Below are positions 27,560-39,070 of a DNA stretch of 64,000 nucleotides, piece after piece. The stretch lies in the NCBI RefSeq assembly GCF_902506065.1, contig NZ_LR732912.1:1875983-1939982 (forward strand). The letters are read 5' to 3'. This DNA is from Arthrobacter sp. 9V. Lineage in GTDB: Bacteria; Actinomycetota; Actinomycetes; Actinomycetales; Micrococcaceae. The notes under the pieces are model-generated. The model did no database searches, was not told where the DNA came from, and was given only the letters and a program-made list of their open reading frames with translations. Position 1 is the first letter of the stretch, and every line of letters starts with the position of its first letter. The translations under genes were made by a program, and so were the position numbers.

Positions 27560-28410
27560 GTCGTCGTGCCGCAGTCCTGGGGCACCCGATTTCACATTCA
27601 AAGTCTCCGGCACTGCACTCCGCTGCCTACGCCAAGTTGGGCGTGGACATCAACTACTCGGCGATCGATGTCACCGTGGAGGGGCTTCCTGCCTTCATGG
27701 ACTCCCTCCGGGGTGACCAGGCCTGGTGCGGCCTTTCGGTGACCATGCCGTTGAAGTCGGCCATGGTCAAGGAAGTCGATGACGTACGTGGCGCGGGTGC
27801 CCACCTTGGGGTTATCAACACGGTGGTATTCGAGCACGACGCCGGACAGGTGCGTCGGGTGGGTTATAACACCGATGTGGCCGGCATCGTCGAGGCAGTC
27901 CGCTATGCGGGTGTGGTTGGGGCGCCCCGCACGGCCATCCTCGGTGGAGGCGGCACCTCGGCCGCGGCCGTCGCCGCTGCGAAGGAACTCGGTGCCAGTC
28001 AGGTGGACGTTTTCGTCCGTGACGCAGGGCGTGCCGGTGATGCGCAAGCCGCCGCTGCCGCCGTCGGAATTGCGCTGGCCGTCCGGCCTTTGACGGAAGC
28101 GGCTGAGGCGTTGGCCGGGACGGATCTGGTGATCTCAACGTTTCCACCCCGTGCCGCTGATTCCCTGGCTGAGAAGCTTGCAGCGTTGCCCGGCTCCGCG
28201 GCTGGAGTCCTGTTGGACGTCGCCTACGACCCTTGGCCGAGCCGTCTGGCCGAGGTGTGGCACGGTCGCGGGGGAGCAGTGGTCCCGGGACTTGAGATGC
28301 TGATGTACCAGGCTGCCGAGCAGATCAGGCGCTTTAGCGGCTGTGATGTCGATGCCGCCGTCATAGATGTGATGTGCGACTCAGTCGGGCTACCCCGGCG
28401 AGTGTTCTAG
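27556..28410 (+). CDS. aroE: Shikimate dehydrogenase (AroE family)
   Basis: 284 aa from GTG 27556, which overlaps the mltG stop as GTGA; GGGACGG lies 7 nt upstream. Shikimate-binding SHSKSPALH, catalytic Lys in MPLK, NTVVFE, NTD motif (YNTDVAGIV), and nucleotide-binding [13 protein letters not shown]. Reduces 3-dehydroshikimate with NADPH. The cofactor loop lacks a textbook NRT motif, so a quinate/shikimate dehydrogenase variant is possible. Confidence 0.9.
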   Translation: MSRRAAVLGHPISHSKSPALHSAAYAKLGVDINYSAIDVTVEGLPAFMDSLRGDQAWCGLSVTMPLKSAMVKEVDDVRGAGAHLGVINTVVFEHDAGQVRRVGYNTDVAGIVEAVRYAGVVGAPRTAILGGGGTSAAAVAAAKELGASQVDVFVRDAGRAGDAQAAAAAVGIALAVRPLTEAAEALAGTDLVISTFPPRAADSLAEKLAALPGSAAGVLLDVAYDPWPSRLAEVWHGRGGAVVPGLEMLMYQAAEQIRRFSGCDVDAAVIDVMCDSVGLPRRVF

Positions 28411-28436
28411 AGGCCCTACATGGCAGGATTGGTTAT

Positions 28437-29635
28437 ATGTTGCGTTGGTTGACTGCCGGTGAATCCCATGGTCCGGCCCTGATCGGAATTATTGAAGGCG
28501 TGCCTGCCGGTGTTGAACTCACCAGCGGGCAGATTCGTGACGCGTTGGCGCGTCGCCGCTTGGGCTATGGGCGCGGTGCCCGCATGAAGTTTGAGCAGGA
28601 CGAGGTCACCATCATGGGCGGCGTCCGGCATGGTCTGACCCAAGGTGGCCCTGTGGCCATTCAGGTCGGAAACACAGAGTGGCCCAAGTGGGAGCAGATT
28701 ATGTCTGCCGACCCCGTTGACCCTGACGTCCTCGCCGATCAAGCCCGCAATGCACCTCTGACCCGACCACGGCCGGGGCACGCCGATTTCACGGGCATGC
28801 AGAAATATGGGTTCGACGAAGCCCGTCCGGTCCTTGAGCGTGCCAGTGCACGTGAAACCGCTACGCGCGTGGCCCTTGGTGCCGTTGCCGCCGGATACCT
28901 GAAGCAGCTGGGCATCGAGCTGGTAAGCCATACCGTCTCCATTGCCAGCGTGGCTGTCCCCGAAGGCAGGCCTCTGCCATTGCCCAGGGATGTCATGGCC
29001 CTGGACGCGGACCCCTTGCGTTGCTTCGACCGTGAGACCTCGGACGCGATGGTGGCAGAAGTGGATGCTGCCCACAAAGAAGGCGAAACCTTGGGTGGCG
29101 TGGTAGAGGTCCTGGCCTACGGACTTCCGCCCGGACTGGGCAGCTACGTCCACTGGGATCGTCGACTCGACTCCCGCCTGGCGGCCGCTCTCATGGGTAT
29201 CCAGGCCATCAAGGGAGTAGAGGTAGGCGATGGCTTCCTTACGGCGGCTCGCCGTGGATCTGCGGCCCATGACGAGATCCTCAAGGATGACAACGGAAAG
29301 ATTGTTCGCCAGACCAACCGGGCCGGTGGCATCGAAGGCGGCATGAGCATTGGTGAAGTGCTTCGGGTTCGCGCTGCCATGAAACCCATTGCCACGGTCC
29401 CCCGTGCGCTACGCACCGTCGACGTAAGCACCGGCGAGCCTGCCAAGGCGCACCACCAGCGCTCAGATGTGTGTGCAGTTCCTGCAGCCGGCGTGGTGGC
29501 TGAGGCCATGGTCGCATTGGTCCTGGCTGAGGCTGTTGCCGAGAAATTCGGCGGTGACTCGGTAGCCGAGACCCAGCGCAACCTCCAGGGGTACCTTGAA
29601 AGCATCCCGGCCACCTTGGACTCGGTCGGCCGGTA

Positions 29636-29636
<1 letters not shown>
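28437..29636 (+). CDS. aroC: Chorismate synthase
   Basis: 399 aa from ATG 28437 (AGGA 7 nt upstream). Converts EPSP to chorismate using reduced FMN. Signature segments: [74 protein letters not shown], and [13 protein letters not shown]. Normal length. Its stop shares a base with the aroK start (TAGTG). Confidence 0.96.
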
Positions 29637-31799
<2,163 letters not shown>

Positions 31800-31952
31800 A
31801 GCCCGGCGAAACACTTCCCGCAAGCCTTGGACGCATTTGCCGGTAGAATGGTTCTTGGATTTTTGATAAATACGCGCTGGCGGGCCGTTTGGTACGCCTG
31901 CTTGGCATAGATAGCTGGCAGCTAGAACCAGTGCGATAACCAGAGGATACGA

Positions 31953-32516
31953 GTGGCAACCACAAACGACATCAAGAACGGGACCGTACTCAAGCTCGAG
32001 GGCCAGCTCTGGAACATCATTGAGTTCCAGCACGTCAAGCCTGGCAAGGGCGGCGCCTTCGTCCGCACCAAGATGCGCAACGTGATGTCCGGCAAGGTGG
32101 TCGACAAGACCTTCAACGCCGGCCTGAAGATTGAAACCGCTACGGTTGACCGCCGTGATTACCAGTACCTGTACCAGGACGGCGAAGACTTCGTTTTCAT
32201 GGACACTCAGGACTACGACCAAATCACAGTGTCCGGCGCGACTGTGGGCGACGCCACCAACTTCATGCTCGAGAACCAGATGGTCAACATTGCCATCCAC
32301 GAGGGCACGCCGCTGTACATTGAATTGCCTGCGAGCGTCGTACTCGAAATCACCTACACGGAGCCGGGGCTTCAGGGCGACCGCTCCTCAGCCGGCACCA
32401 AGCCGGCAACAGTCGAGACCGGCTACGAAATCCAGGTACCGCTGTTTGTTGAACAGGGCACCAAGGTCAAGGTCGACACCCGGGATGGCAGCTACTTGGG
32501 TCGGGTCAACGACTAG
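31953..32516 (+). CDS. efp: Elongation factor P
   Basis: 187 aa. Three-domain eIF5A-like protein that rescues ribosomes at polyproline. The domain I tip reads KPGKGGAF with Lys32 at the position that is modified in E. coli; there is no epmA/epmB neighbour. Conserved end [14 protein letters not shown] start with AGAGGATACGAG upstream. 153-bp upstream gap contains a -10-like TAGAAT (31843-31848) but no matching -35. The stop overlaps the nusB start (TAGTG). Confidence 0.97.
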   Translation: MATTNDIKNGTVLKLEGQLWNIIEFQHVKPGKGGAFVRTKMRNVMSGKVVDKTFNAGLKIETATVDRRDYQYLYQDGEDFVFMDTQDYDQITVSGATVGDATNFMLENQMVNIAIHEGTPLYIELPASVVLEITYTEPGLQGDRSSAGTKPATVETGYEIQVPLFVEQGTKVKVDTRDGSYLGRVND

Positions 32517-32926
32517 TGAGCGCACGCGGTAAAGCCCGTAGCAGGGCGCTTGAAGTACTTTTCGAAGCGGAGCAACGTTCCGTTTCAGCTTTCGACGCGA
32601 TGACAGCCCGCCGGGAGAAGACGGATCTTGTCATCAACCCCTACACCGTGGAAATCGTCGAGGGTGTTGTTTCCATGCAGGCCACCATCGATGAGTTCCT
32701 GCAGACGTACGCCCAAGGGTGGACGCTGGAGCGCATGCCGTCTGTTGACCGCATCATTCTCCGCATTGGTGCATGGGAGCTTCTCTACAATGACGAAGTT
32801 CCGGACGGCGTAGCAGTCAGCGAAGCTGTGGCTCTGGCCAAGACCATGTCCACAGATGAGTCGCCCGCCTTCATCAATGGGCTCCTTGGCCGCCTGCAGA
32901 AGCTCAAGCCGTCGCTCCTCGCTTAA
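32516..32926 (+). CDS. nusB: NusB, transcription antitermination factor
   Basis: 136 aa, all-helical. Starts SARGKARSRALEVLFEAEQR, ends with LAKTMSTDESPAFINGLLGRL, both family hallmarks. With NusE/S10 it binds boxA in rRNA leaders. GTG start shares a base with the efp stop. Confidence 0.95.
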   Translation: MSARGKARSRALEVLFEAEQRSVSAFDAMTARREKTDLVINPYTVEIVEGVVSMQATIDEFLQTYAQGWTLERMPSVDRIILRIGAWELLYNDEVPDGVAVSEAVALAKTMSTDESPAFINGLLGRLQKLKPSLLA

Positions 32927-32957
32927 GCACTCTTCGTGTGATGAGTTAGACGCCATA

Positions 32958-33002
32958 AACGCAAAAGGACCCGCATCCACTGGATGCGGGTTCTTTTGCG
33001 TT
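32958..33002. terminator. Bidirectional terminator between nusB and prsW-like gene
   Basis: Long inverted repeat: AACGCAAAAGGACCCGCATCC pairs with GGATGCGGGTTCTTTTGCGTT (one G-T pair) around ACT. A-rich and T-rich flanks fit termination in both directions. It reaches the stop codon of the minus-strand gene. Confidence 0.9.
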
Positions 33003-34251
33003 ATTGGAGAACTGCTGCCCTGAGTGTGGGGATGGTCATGAGAAGTTCGAGCTCGTCGTGCTGATGGACGTGGACGTCGCGGCCGCTCAGTATCCGCTGC
33101 CGGGTAAACGCCAGTGCTGTGGCCCCCTTGATGAACGACTTCATCTCGCTGCCACGCCCGCGCGAGGACGCCCAGCGGATAGCATGCCGCCGCCCTTGTG
33201 AGGTAGCCAGCATTTCGACTTCTGCCGGAGTGAACCAGCCCGCCCGGGCGTATTCGAGGAGCCGTTGCCGCGTCAGTTTTCCTTCAGCGACGCGGAGCAG
33301 GATGATGCCCGCTGCTGCCACGAGGAAGATCGGGACCTGGACTACGAAGTACTCCACCAGGAAGTTCTGGCCCATGCTGTTCCATCGGTTGTGCAGGAAC
33401 ATCGCGGGCAGCAAGCCGACGAAGAAGGCCAGGATTGCATATCCTGAATGCCACTTGCGGGCGGCGAAGCCCATGATCAGTCCGGTTGTGCCCGTGAAGA
33501 CTGCGTGCGCGAACGGTGACATGACACCCCGGAGGATGAAGATGCGGATGAGGTCGGTGCTTGGATCGGAGGAGGACGCTATTTCGCGGCCGAAGTAGAG
33601 AATGTTTTCCGTGAAAGCGAAACCGGCGGCGATGGTGAACGCAAACACCACCCCATCAACAGGACCGTCAAAGTACTTCCGTGCGGCAAGGATCAGGACC
33701 AGCAGTCCGAGTGACTTGGTGAATTCCTCCACGATGGGCGCTTGGACCGTGGCCATGAAGTAGGTGAATGCCTCTTCACTGGAGGTGGGGGCGGCAAGGG
33801 CGAAGAGCGGCTGGATGAGAAGCGTCCCGGCAATGGAAACCGCGGCACCCCACGTAAACGCGAACCACAGAAGCCTTTTGGGCTCGGGCTCCCAGCGATC
33901 GATCAGGCGTACCGTCAAGAGCACCACGGAGAGTGGAATCAGGGAAGCGATGAAGCCGATCACAAAGCCGGTGATGCCGGTGTTGCCCAGCAGAAACGGC
34001 ACCACCAGGAACAGGCTGCACAGGATCAGGACGGTTGCCCCGATGAGCAGGGGGAGCGTACCCCGGGACCGACGTGCTTGCGGAGCTGGTGGCACGGCCC
34101 AAGGTTGCCGGGGGAGCGTTGCCGGATTACCGGGGGCCGGTTGGTAATTCCCGGGCTGAACGCGGCCGATCCACGTAGGGTTTGCGCCAGGCTCCAAGTA
34201 AGGCCGCGGATAGGGTTGTCCGCCTGGGTGGCCGTGGTGGTTCGTGGTCAT
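33001..34251 (-). CDS. PrsW-family intramembrane metalloprotease
   Basis: 416 aa from ATG 34251. The first 75 residues are Pro/Gly/His-rich and cytosolic, then about eight TM helices with the PrsW motifs: VEEFTKSLGLL (Glu-Glu plus Lys), FAFTENILYF, and the His of SPFAHAVFTGTTG. In Bacillus, PrsW cuts anti-sigma factor RsiW; the substrate here is unknown. The soluble C-terminal part (ARAGWFTPAEVEMLATSQGRR) is typical of actinobacterial members. No Shine-Dalgarno, but TAGGCT lies 7 nt before the ATG. Confidence 0.88.
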   Translation of the reverse strand: MTTNHHGHPGGQPYPRPYLEPGANPTWIGRVQPGNYQPAPGNPATLPRQPWAVPPAPQARRSRGTLPLLIGATVLILCSLFLVVPFLLGNTGITGFVIGFIASLIPLSVVLLTVRLIDRWEPEPKRLLWFAFTWGAAVSIAGTLLIQPLFALAAPTSSEEAFTYFMATVQAPIVEEFTKSLGLLVLILAARKYFDGPVDGVVFAFTIAAGFAFTENILYFGREIASSSDPSTDLIRIFILRGVMSPFAHAVFTGTTGLIMGFAARKWHSGYAILAFFVGLLPAMFLHNRWNSMGQNFLVEYFVVQVPIFLVAAAGIILLRVAEGKLTRQRLLEYARAGWFTPAEVEMLATSQGRRHAIRWASSRGRGSEMKSFIKGATALAFTRQRILSGRDVHVHQHDELELLMTIPTLRAAVLQ

Positions 34252-34258
34252 GGGCAAG

Positions 34259-34264
34259 AGCCTA
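34259..34264 (-). promoter_or_regulatory. Putative -10 (TAGGCT) of leaderless prsW-like gene
   Basis: Reads TAGGCT on the minus strand, 7 nt before the ATG at 34251. The identical hexamer stands before comEA. Confidence 0.45.
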
Positions 34265-34373
34265 TTCCACCGCATGGACTGTGAGCTTAAACTCACTGCT
34301 CGTGGCTGACCCGGGTGAGGGTGGGCAAGGGGCGCTGTGGTAGCTTTGAAAAGCAAATATTCCTTTTTTAATT

Positions 34374-34389
34374 CCGTCCCGTGAGGCGG
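34374..34389 (+). promoter_or_regulatory. PyrR-binding loop in the pyrR leader
   Basis: RNA CCGUCCCGUGAGGCGG: bases 34375-34388 match the PyrR consensus ARUCCNGNGAGGYU at 12 of 14 positions. They fold as C-C-G/[bulged U]/C-C, loop CGUGA, G-G-C-G-G. The bulged U and GAGG loop edge are the diagnostic PyrR features. It ends 5 nt before the GGGGAG ribosome binding site, so PyrR with UMP could block translation. Confidence 0.65.
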
Positions 34390-34407
34390 GGAAAGGGGAG
34401 ACGAGCG

Positions 34408-34992
34408 ATGACTGAAGTCACTTCAGCGCACGTGCCGTCGCGGGTTGTTCTCAATCAGGCGGACATTGATCGTGCGCTCACTCGTATCGCCCACGAGATC
34501 CTCGAAGCCAATAAAGGCTCCCAGGACCTGGTTCTGTTGGGCATTCCCAGCCGCGGTTATCCGCTGGCCGTGCGGCTTGCCAACAAGATCGCTGCAGCTG
34601 ACCCCACGGTAAATGCAGACACCATGGTGGGCCAGTTGGATGTCACCATGTTCCGGGATGATCTTTCCCACCAGCCTACGCGGCCCCCGCGCCACACCCG
34701 GCTGCCGTTGTCAGGCATCGATAACAAAGTTGTTGTCCTGATTGACGACGTCCTGTACTCAGGTCGGACGATTCGCGCCGCTTTGGACGCCTTGGTTGAT
34801 CTTGGCCGCCCTCGGATTGTGCGTCTTGCAGTGCTGGTGGACAGGGGACACCGCGAGCTTCCCATCCGGGCAGATCACGTTGGCAAGAACCTGCCCACTT
34901 CCTCATCGGAAAAGGTCCGGGTCCACCTGGAGGAGATCGACTCCGTGGACGGCGTGCCCGTCAACGAGGTAGTTATCGAGGCCGGCAAGTGA
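34408..34992 (+). CDS. pyrR: PyrR, pyrimidine operon regulator / uracil phosphoribosyltransferase
   Basis: 194 aa from ATG 34408 (GGGGAG 7 nt upstream); an in-frame GTG at 34381 lies inside the PyrR-binding hairpin. PRPP-binding motif [17 protein letters not shown], plus the PyrR-specific DVTMFRDDL and [19 protein letters not shown]. It binds RNA hairpins in the pyr mRNA in response to UMP/UTP. First gene of the pyr operon; its stop overlaps pyrB (GTGA). Confidence 0.95.
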   Translation: MTEVTSAHVPSRVVLNQADIDRALTRIAHEILEANKGSQDLVLLGIPSRGYPLAVRLANKIAAADPTVNADTMVGQLDVTMFRDDLSHQPTRPPRHTRLPLSGIDNKVVVLIDDVLYSGRTIRAALDALVDLGRPRIVRLAVLVDRGHRELPIRADHVGKNLPTSSSEKVRVHLEEIDSVDGVPVNEVVIEAGK

Positions 34993-35996
34993 AGCATCTC
35001 CTTTCCACCGAGAACCTCAGTCTTTTCGATGCCATCCGCGTTCTGGACACGGCCGAGGAAATGTCCGCCGTCGGCGAGCGTGAAGTGAAGAAACTACCGG
35101 CACTCCGCGGCCGGACGGTGGTGAACCTCTTTTTTGAGGACTCAACCCGTACCCGCATCTCCTTTGAGGCCGCAGCCAAGCGACTCTCAGCCGATGTCAT
35201 CAACTTCGCCGCCAAGGGCTCCTCGGTTTCCAAGGGAGAGTCACTCAAGGACACGGCGCAGACACTGGCAGCCATGGGCGCGGACGCCGTTGTGATCCGT
35301 CACTGGGCCTCTGGCGCGCCTCACCGGCTTGCTGCCACCGATTGGATAGACGCTGCGGTCATCAACGCGGGCGACGGCACCCATGAGCACCCCACCCAGG
35401 CCCTGCTGGACGCGTTCACCATGCGCCGGCATTGGTCGCAGGTCAACGGCACCGAGTCCACTGGGGCGGACCTCAAAGGTATGCGGGTAGCGATTGCCGG
35501 TGATGTCCTGCACTCGCGCGTTGCCCGTTCCAATGTCTGGTTGCTCAGGACCCTTGGAGCCGAGGTGACTCTGGTGGCGCCGCCTACCCTGCTGCCCATC
35601 GGCGTCGAGCATTGGCCTTGCAAGGTCAGCTACAACCTGGACCAGACCCTGGAAGCGGGAATAGACGCCATGATGATGCTGCGAGTCCAGGGGGAGCGGA
35701 TGAACGCCTCGTTCTTCCCCTCAACCCGTGAGTACTCACGCCGCTGGGGTTTCGATGACGCAAGGCTCCGGGCACTGGATGATCTGGGCATGAAAGACAC
35801 CATCATCATGCACCCCGGCCCCATGAACCGCGGCTTGGAGATTTCATCGGCGGCCGCCGACTCTCCGCGTTCAACCGTGCTCGCCCAGGTGCGAAACGGT
35901 GTTTCGGTCCGCATGGCCGCCCTTTACCTGCTGCTCTCCGGGGATTCCCGTGAAGCCGCCTCGAACGTAAGCCAGTCCACAAAGGAGACCAACTGA
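34989..35996 (+). CDS. pyrB: Aspartate carbamoyltransferase catalytic subunit
   Basis: 335 aa. Makes carbamoyl-aspartate from carbamoyl phosphate and aspartate. Carbamoyl-phosphate site [26 protein letters not shown], and aspartate-side [12 protein letters not shown]. No pyrI is present, so it works as the unregulated trimer or with PyrC, as in many Gram-positives. Starts within the pyrR stop and ends overlapping the pyrC ATG (TGATG). Confidence 0.96.
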   Translation: MKHLLSTENLSLFDAIRVLDTAEEMSAVGEREVKKLPALRGRTVVNLFFEDSTRTRISFEAAAKRLSADVINFAAKGSSVSKGESLKDTAQTLAAMGADAVVIRHWASGAPHRLAATDWIDAAVINAGDGTHEHPTQALLDAFTMRRHWSQVNGTESTGADLKGMRVAIAGDVLHSRVARSNVWLLRTLGAEVTLVAPPTLLPIGVEHWPCKVSYNLDQTLEAGIDAMMMLRVQGERMNASFFPSTREYSRRWGFDDARLRALDDLGMKDTIIMHPGPMNRGLEISSAAADSPRSTVLAQVRNGVSVRMAALYLLLSGDSREAASNVSQSTKETN

Positions 35997-37321
35997 TGGC
36001 CGAGAACACCTACTTGATCCGTGGGGCCGCCATCCTCGGCGGCGAAGCTGAAGACCTCTTGATCCGCGACGGCATCATTGAAGCACGGGGCAAAAACCTT
36101 TCCGCCGATGGCGCGACTGTGATCGACGCCCAGGGCCTCGTTGCGCTGCCGGGCATGGTTGACGTCCACACCCACTTGCGCGAACCCGGCCGCGAAGACG
36201 CCGAGACCGTAGAGACCGGCACCCGTGCTGCTGCCCTGGGTGGTTTCACCGCTGTCCACGCCATGGCCAACAGCAACCCGGTGGCAGACACTGCCGGCGT
36301 GGTGGAGCAGGTTCACAGCCTCGGCCGTGCCTCGGGCTGGGTGGATGTCCGCCCGGTTGGTGCAGTCACTGTGGGGCTGGCCGGAGAGCAACTGGCAGAA
36401 CTGGGCGCCATGGCGGACTCCCGTGCCCAGGTCCGGATGTTCTCCGATGACGGCATCTGCGTCCACGATCCCGTCCTGATGCGCCGTGCCTTGGAATACG
36501 TCAAAGCGTTCGACGGCGTAGTGGCCCAGCACGCGCAGGAACCCCGCCTTACCGCCGGGGCACAGATGAACGAAGGCACTGTCTCGGCAGTGCTTGGACT
36601 CACCGGCTGGCCCGCTGTTGCCGAGGAAAGCATCATTGCCCGCGATGTCCTGCTGGCCAAGCACGTTGGTTCGCGCCTGCATGTTTGCCACGTTTCCACG
36701 GCAGGTTCGGTGGAAATCGTGCGTTGGGCCAAAGCGCGGGGGATCAATGTTACTGCCGAGGTCACCCCGCACCACCTGCTGCTCACTGATGAACTGGTCC
36801 GCAGCTACGATCCGGTCTACAAGGTCAACCCGCCGCTGCGCACCGATGCCGACGTTCAGGCGCTCCGGGAGGGCCTGGCCGATGGCACCATCGACGTCGT
36901 GGGAACCGACCACGCCCCCCACCCCAGCGAGCACAAGGAATGTGAATGGGCGCAAGCGGCCATGGGCATGACCGGCCTTGAAACCGCACTGTCGGTCGTG
37001 CAGGAGACCATGATCGAAACCGGCCTCATGACCTGGGCTGATTTCGCCAGGGTTACCTCCTTCACGCCTGCAGTCATCGGGCGCGTCGCTGATCAGGGCC
37101 GTCCGTTGGAGGTTGGCGAACCTGCCAACGTCATCCTGGTGGATCCGGCTGCGCGTTGGACGGTTGACCCGCATAAAATGGCAACCATGGGCCGCAATTC
37201 ACCGTTCAAGGGCAAGGAGCTGCCCGGATCCGTGGTGGCCACCTTCTTCAAAGGCCACCCCACTGTCCTCGACGGTCAGCTCAACACGCCTTACAGGTAC
37301 CCGGCAGTCAGCAGTAACTAA
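35996..37321 (+). CDS. pyrC: Dihydroorotase (class I)
   Basis: 441 aa. Cyclises carbamoyl-aspartate to dihydroorotate. Metal site DVHTHLREPGRED, substrate-Asn motif MANSNPVAD, HVSTAGSVE, EVTPHHLLL and GTDHAPH. TIM-barrel amidohydrolase of normal length. Its stop shares a base with the following membrane-protein ATG (TAATG). Confidence 0.96.
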   Translation: MAENTYLIRGAAILGGEAEDLLIRDGIIEARGKNLSADGATVIDAQGLVALPGMVDVHTHLREPGREDAETVETGTRAAALGGFTAVHAMANSNPVADTAGVVEQVHSLGRASGWVDVRPVGAVTVGLAGEQLAELGAMADSRAQVRMFSDDGICVHDPVLMRRALEYVKAFDGVVAQHAQEPRLTAGAQMNEGTVSAVLGLTGWPAVAEESIIARDVLLAKHVGSRLHVCHVSTAGSVEIVRWAKARGINVTAEVTPHHLLLTDELVRSYDPVYKVNPPLRTDADVQALREGLADGTIDVVGTDHAPHPSEHKECEWAQAAMGMTGLETALSVVQETMIETGLMTWADFARVTSFTPAVIGRVADQGRPLEVGEPANVILVDPAARWTVDPHKMATMGRNSPFKGKELPGSVVATFFKGHPTVLDGQLNTPYRYPAVSSN

Positions 37322-37842
37322 TGGATAACCAAACACTGACCGTGCTCATCACGGTGCCGCTGATCGTCCTCGTCCTGGCGATGATCTGGTGGGGTTGGCG
37401 GAACCGGCTGAGGCGACAAGCCGACGTCGAACGCCTCCCCGAAGTGCCCGGGCAGCTGACACCGGCCACGGTGGTGGCGGAGGGCCAGTACGTGGCCACC
37501 ACCACGGCCGGCGACTGGCTGGACCGGATAGCAGTCCAGGGCTTGGGTATCCGTACCAACGCGGAACTGAGCATTCACGCTGAAGGCGTGCTGTTCGACC
37601 GGTCCGGTGCCGCGCCGATCTTTATCCCGCGCTCCGCACTGGTGGATAGCCGCGAAACCAACGGCATGGCCGGAAAGTTCGTCGAAAAAGACGGACTACT
37701 GGTCATCAACTGGAAGCTGGGCTCCCGTGAACTGGACACTGGATTCCGTTCCAGGCATGCCACCGACAAACAGCTCCTCCTCGAAGCCCTCCAAGAATTG
37801 ATCTCCGCAGCCCCTCAGGCAGATGCCGATAGTGGAAAGTAA
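37321..37842 (+). CDS. Membrane protein with PH-like domain, embedded in pyr operon
   Basis: 173 aa. One N-terminal TM helix (about residues 6-26, [20 protein letters not shown]), a basic stop-transfer stretch, and a soluble beta-rich region ([51 protein letters not shown]) resembling bacterial PH-like domains. No catalytic motif. It lies between pyrC and carA with a 1-nt overlap upstream and 4 nt downstream. From memory, an orphan membrane gene occupies this slot in other actinobacterial pyr operons, which suggests a conserved but unknown link. Confidence 0.8.
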   Translation: MDNQTLTVLITVPLIVLVLAMIWWGWRNRLRRQADVERLPEVPGQLTPATVVAEGQYVATTTAGDWLDRIAVQGLGIRTNAELSIHAEGVLFDRSGAAPIFIPRSALVDSRETNGMAGKFVEKDGLLVINWKLGSRELDTGFRSRHATDKQLLLEALQELISAAPQADADSGK

Positions 37843-37846
37843 TAAA

Positions 37847-39070
37847 GTGACGGATAGTAACGCAGCCACCGCCCCCACCCCCTCAGCAGCAGTACTCGTG
37901 CTCGAAGACGGCCGCATGTTCCGCGGCCGCAGCTACGGAGCCCAGGGAACCGCTCTGGGTGAGGCAGTCTTCGCCACCGGCATGACCGGCTACCAGGAGA
38001 CCATCACAGACCCCTCCTACGCCCGTCAGTTGGTGGTCCAGACTGCCCCGCACATCGGAAACACCGGAGTCAACAGCGAAGACGCTGAATCGCGCCGCAT
38101 CTGGGTGGCCGGCTACATCGTGCGCGATGCAGCACGCCGACCCTCCAACTGGCGCTCCGAGCGCAGCCTCGATGAAGAGTTGGTGGAGCAAGGAATCGTT
38201 GGCATCCAGGGCGTTGACACCCGTGCCATCACCCGGCACCTTCGCGAGCACAAGACCATGCGTGCAGGTATTTTCTCCGGTGAGGCTGCACAGGCCACCG
38301 ACAAGGAGCTTCTGAACGCCGTCCTGGCCAGCGCTCCCATGGAAGGTGCAGCGCTGGCTGAGGAAGTCTCCATTGATGAGGCCTATGTTGTGGAACCCAA
38401 GGACCACGGCTGGGAAGGCGAGCCACGCTTCTCCATCGCGGCTGTTGACCTTGGCATCAAGGCAATGACACCGGTGCGCTTTGCAGAGCGTGGGGTGCGC
38501 GTTCACGTCCTGCCCGCCACCTCCACCCTGGAAGATGTCAATGCGGTCAAGCCGGACGGCTTCTTCATGTCCAACGGACCAGGCGACCCCGCCACGGCAG
38601 ACCACCAGGTCTCCCTGCTGCGTTCGGTACTTGACGAAAAACTTCCGTACTTTGGCATCTGCTTCGGTAACCAGATCCTGGGCCGGGCGCTGGGCTTTGG
38701 CACCTACAAGCTCCGTTACGGCCACCGCGGCATCAACCAGCCCGTCATGGACCGCCGCACGGGCAAGGTGGAGATCACCTCGCAGAACCACGGCTTCGCC
38801 GTTGACGCGCCGCTCAATGGTTCCACTGTGGCGCCGGAAGAGCGCTTCGGACGTGTGGAAGTCAGCCACGTCTCCTTGAACGACGACGTCGTCGAAGGAC
38901 TCGCCTGCCTCGACATCCCCGCGTTCTCGGTCCAGTACCACCCCGAAGCCGCGGCCGGGCCGCACGATGCCGCCTACCTCTTTGACCGCTTCATCGACCT
39001 CATGGCCGACACCAAGTCCAAGGCCACAGGCGCCAACTCCACCGATTCCAAGACTGAGGACACGAAGTAA
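37847..39070 (+). CDS. carA: Carbamoyl-phosphate synthase small subunit
   Basis: 407 aa from GTG 37847, chosen because GGAAAG is 5 nt upstream; ATG 37823 is an alternative that would overlap the previous gene by 20 nt. N-terminal CPSase domain ([16 protein letters not shown]), C-terminal class I glutaminase with nucleophile in [10 protein letters not shown] and [12 protein letters not shown]. Supplies ammonia to CarB. A charged, Ser/Thr/Lys-rich tail ends at the TAATG overlap with carB. Confidence 0.95.
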   Translation: MTDSNAATAPTPSAAVLVLEDGRMFRGRSYGAQGTALGEAVFATGMTGYQETITDPSYARQLVVQTAPHIGNTGVNSEDAESRRIWVAGYIVRDAARRPSNWRSERSLDEELVEQGIVGIQGVDTRAITRHLREHKTMRAGIFSGEAAQATDKELLNAVLASAPMEGAALAEEVSIDEAYVVEPKDHGWEGEPRFSIAAVDLGIKAMTPVRFAERGVRVHVLPATSTLEDVNAVKPDGFFMSNGPGDPATADHQVSLLRSVLDEKLPYFGICFGNQILGRALGFGTYKLRYGHRGINQPVMDRRTGKVEITSQNHGFAVDAPLNGSTVAPEERFGRVEVSHVSLNDDVVEGLACLDIPAFSVQYHPEAAAGPHDAAYLFDRFIDLMADTKSKATGANSTDSKTEDTK

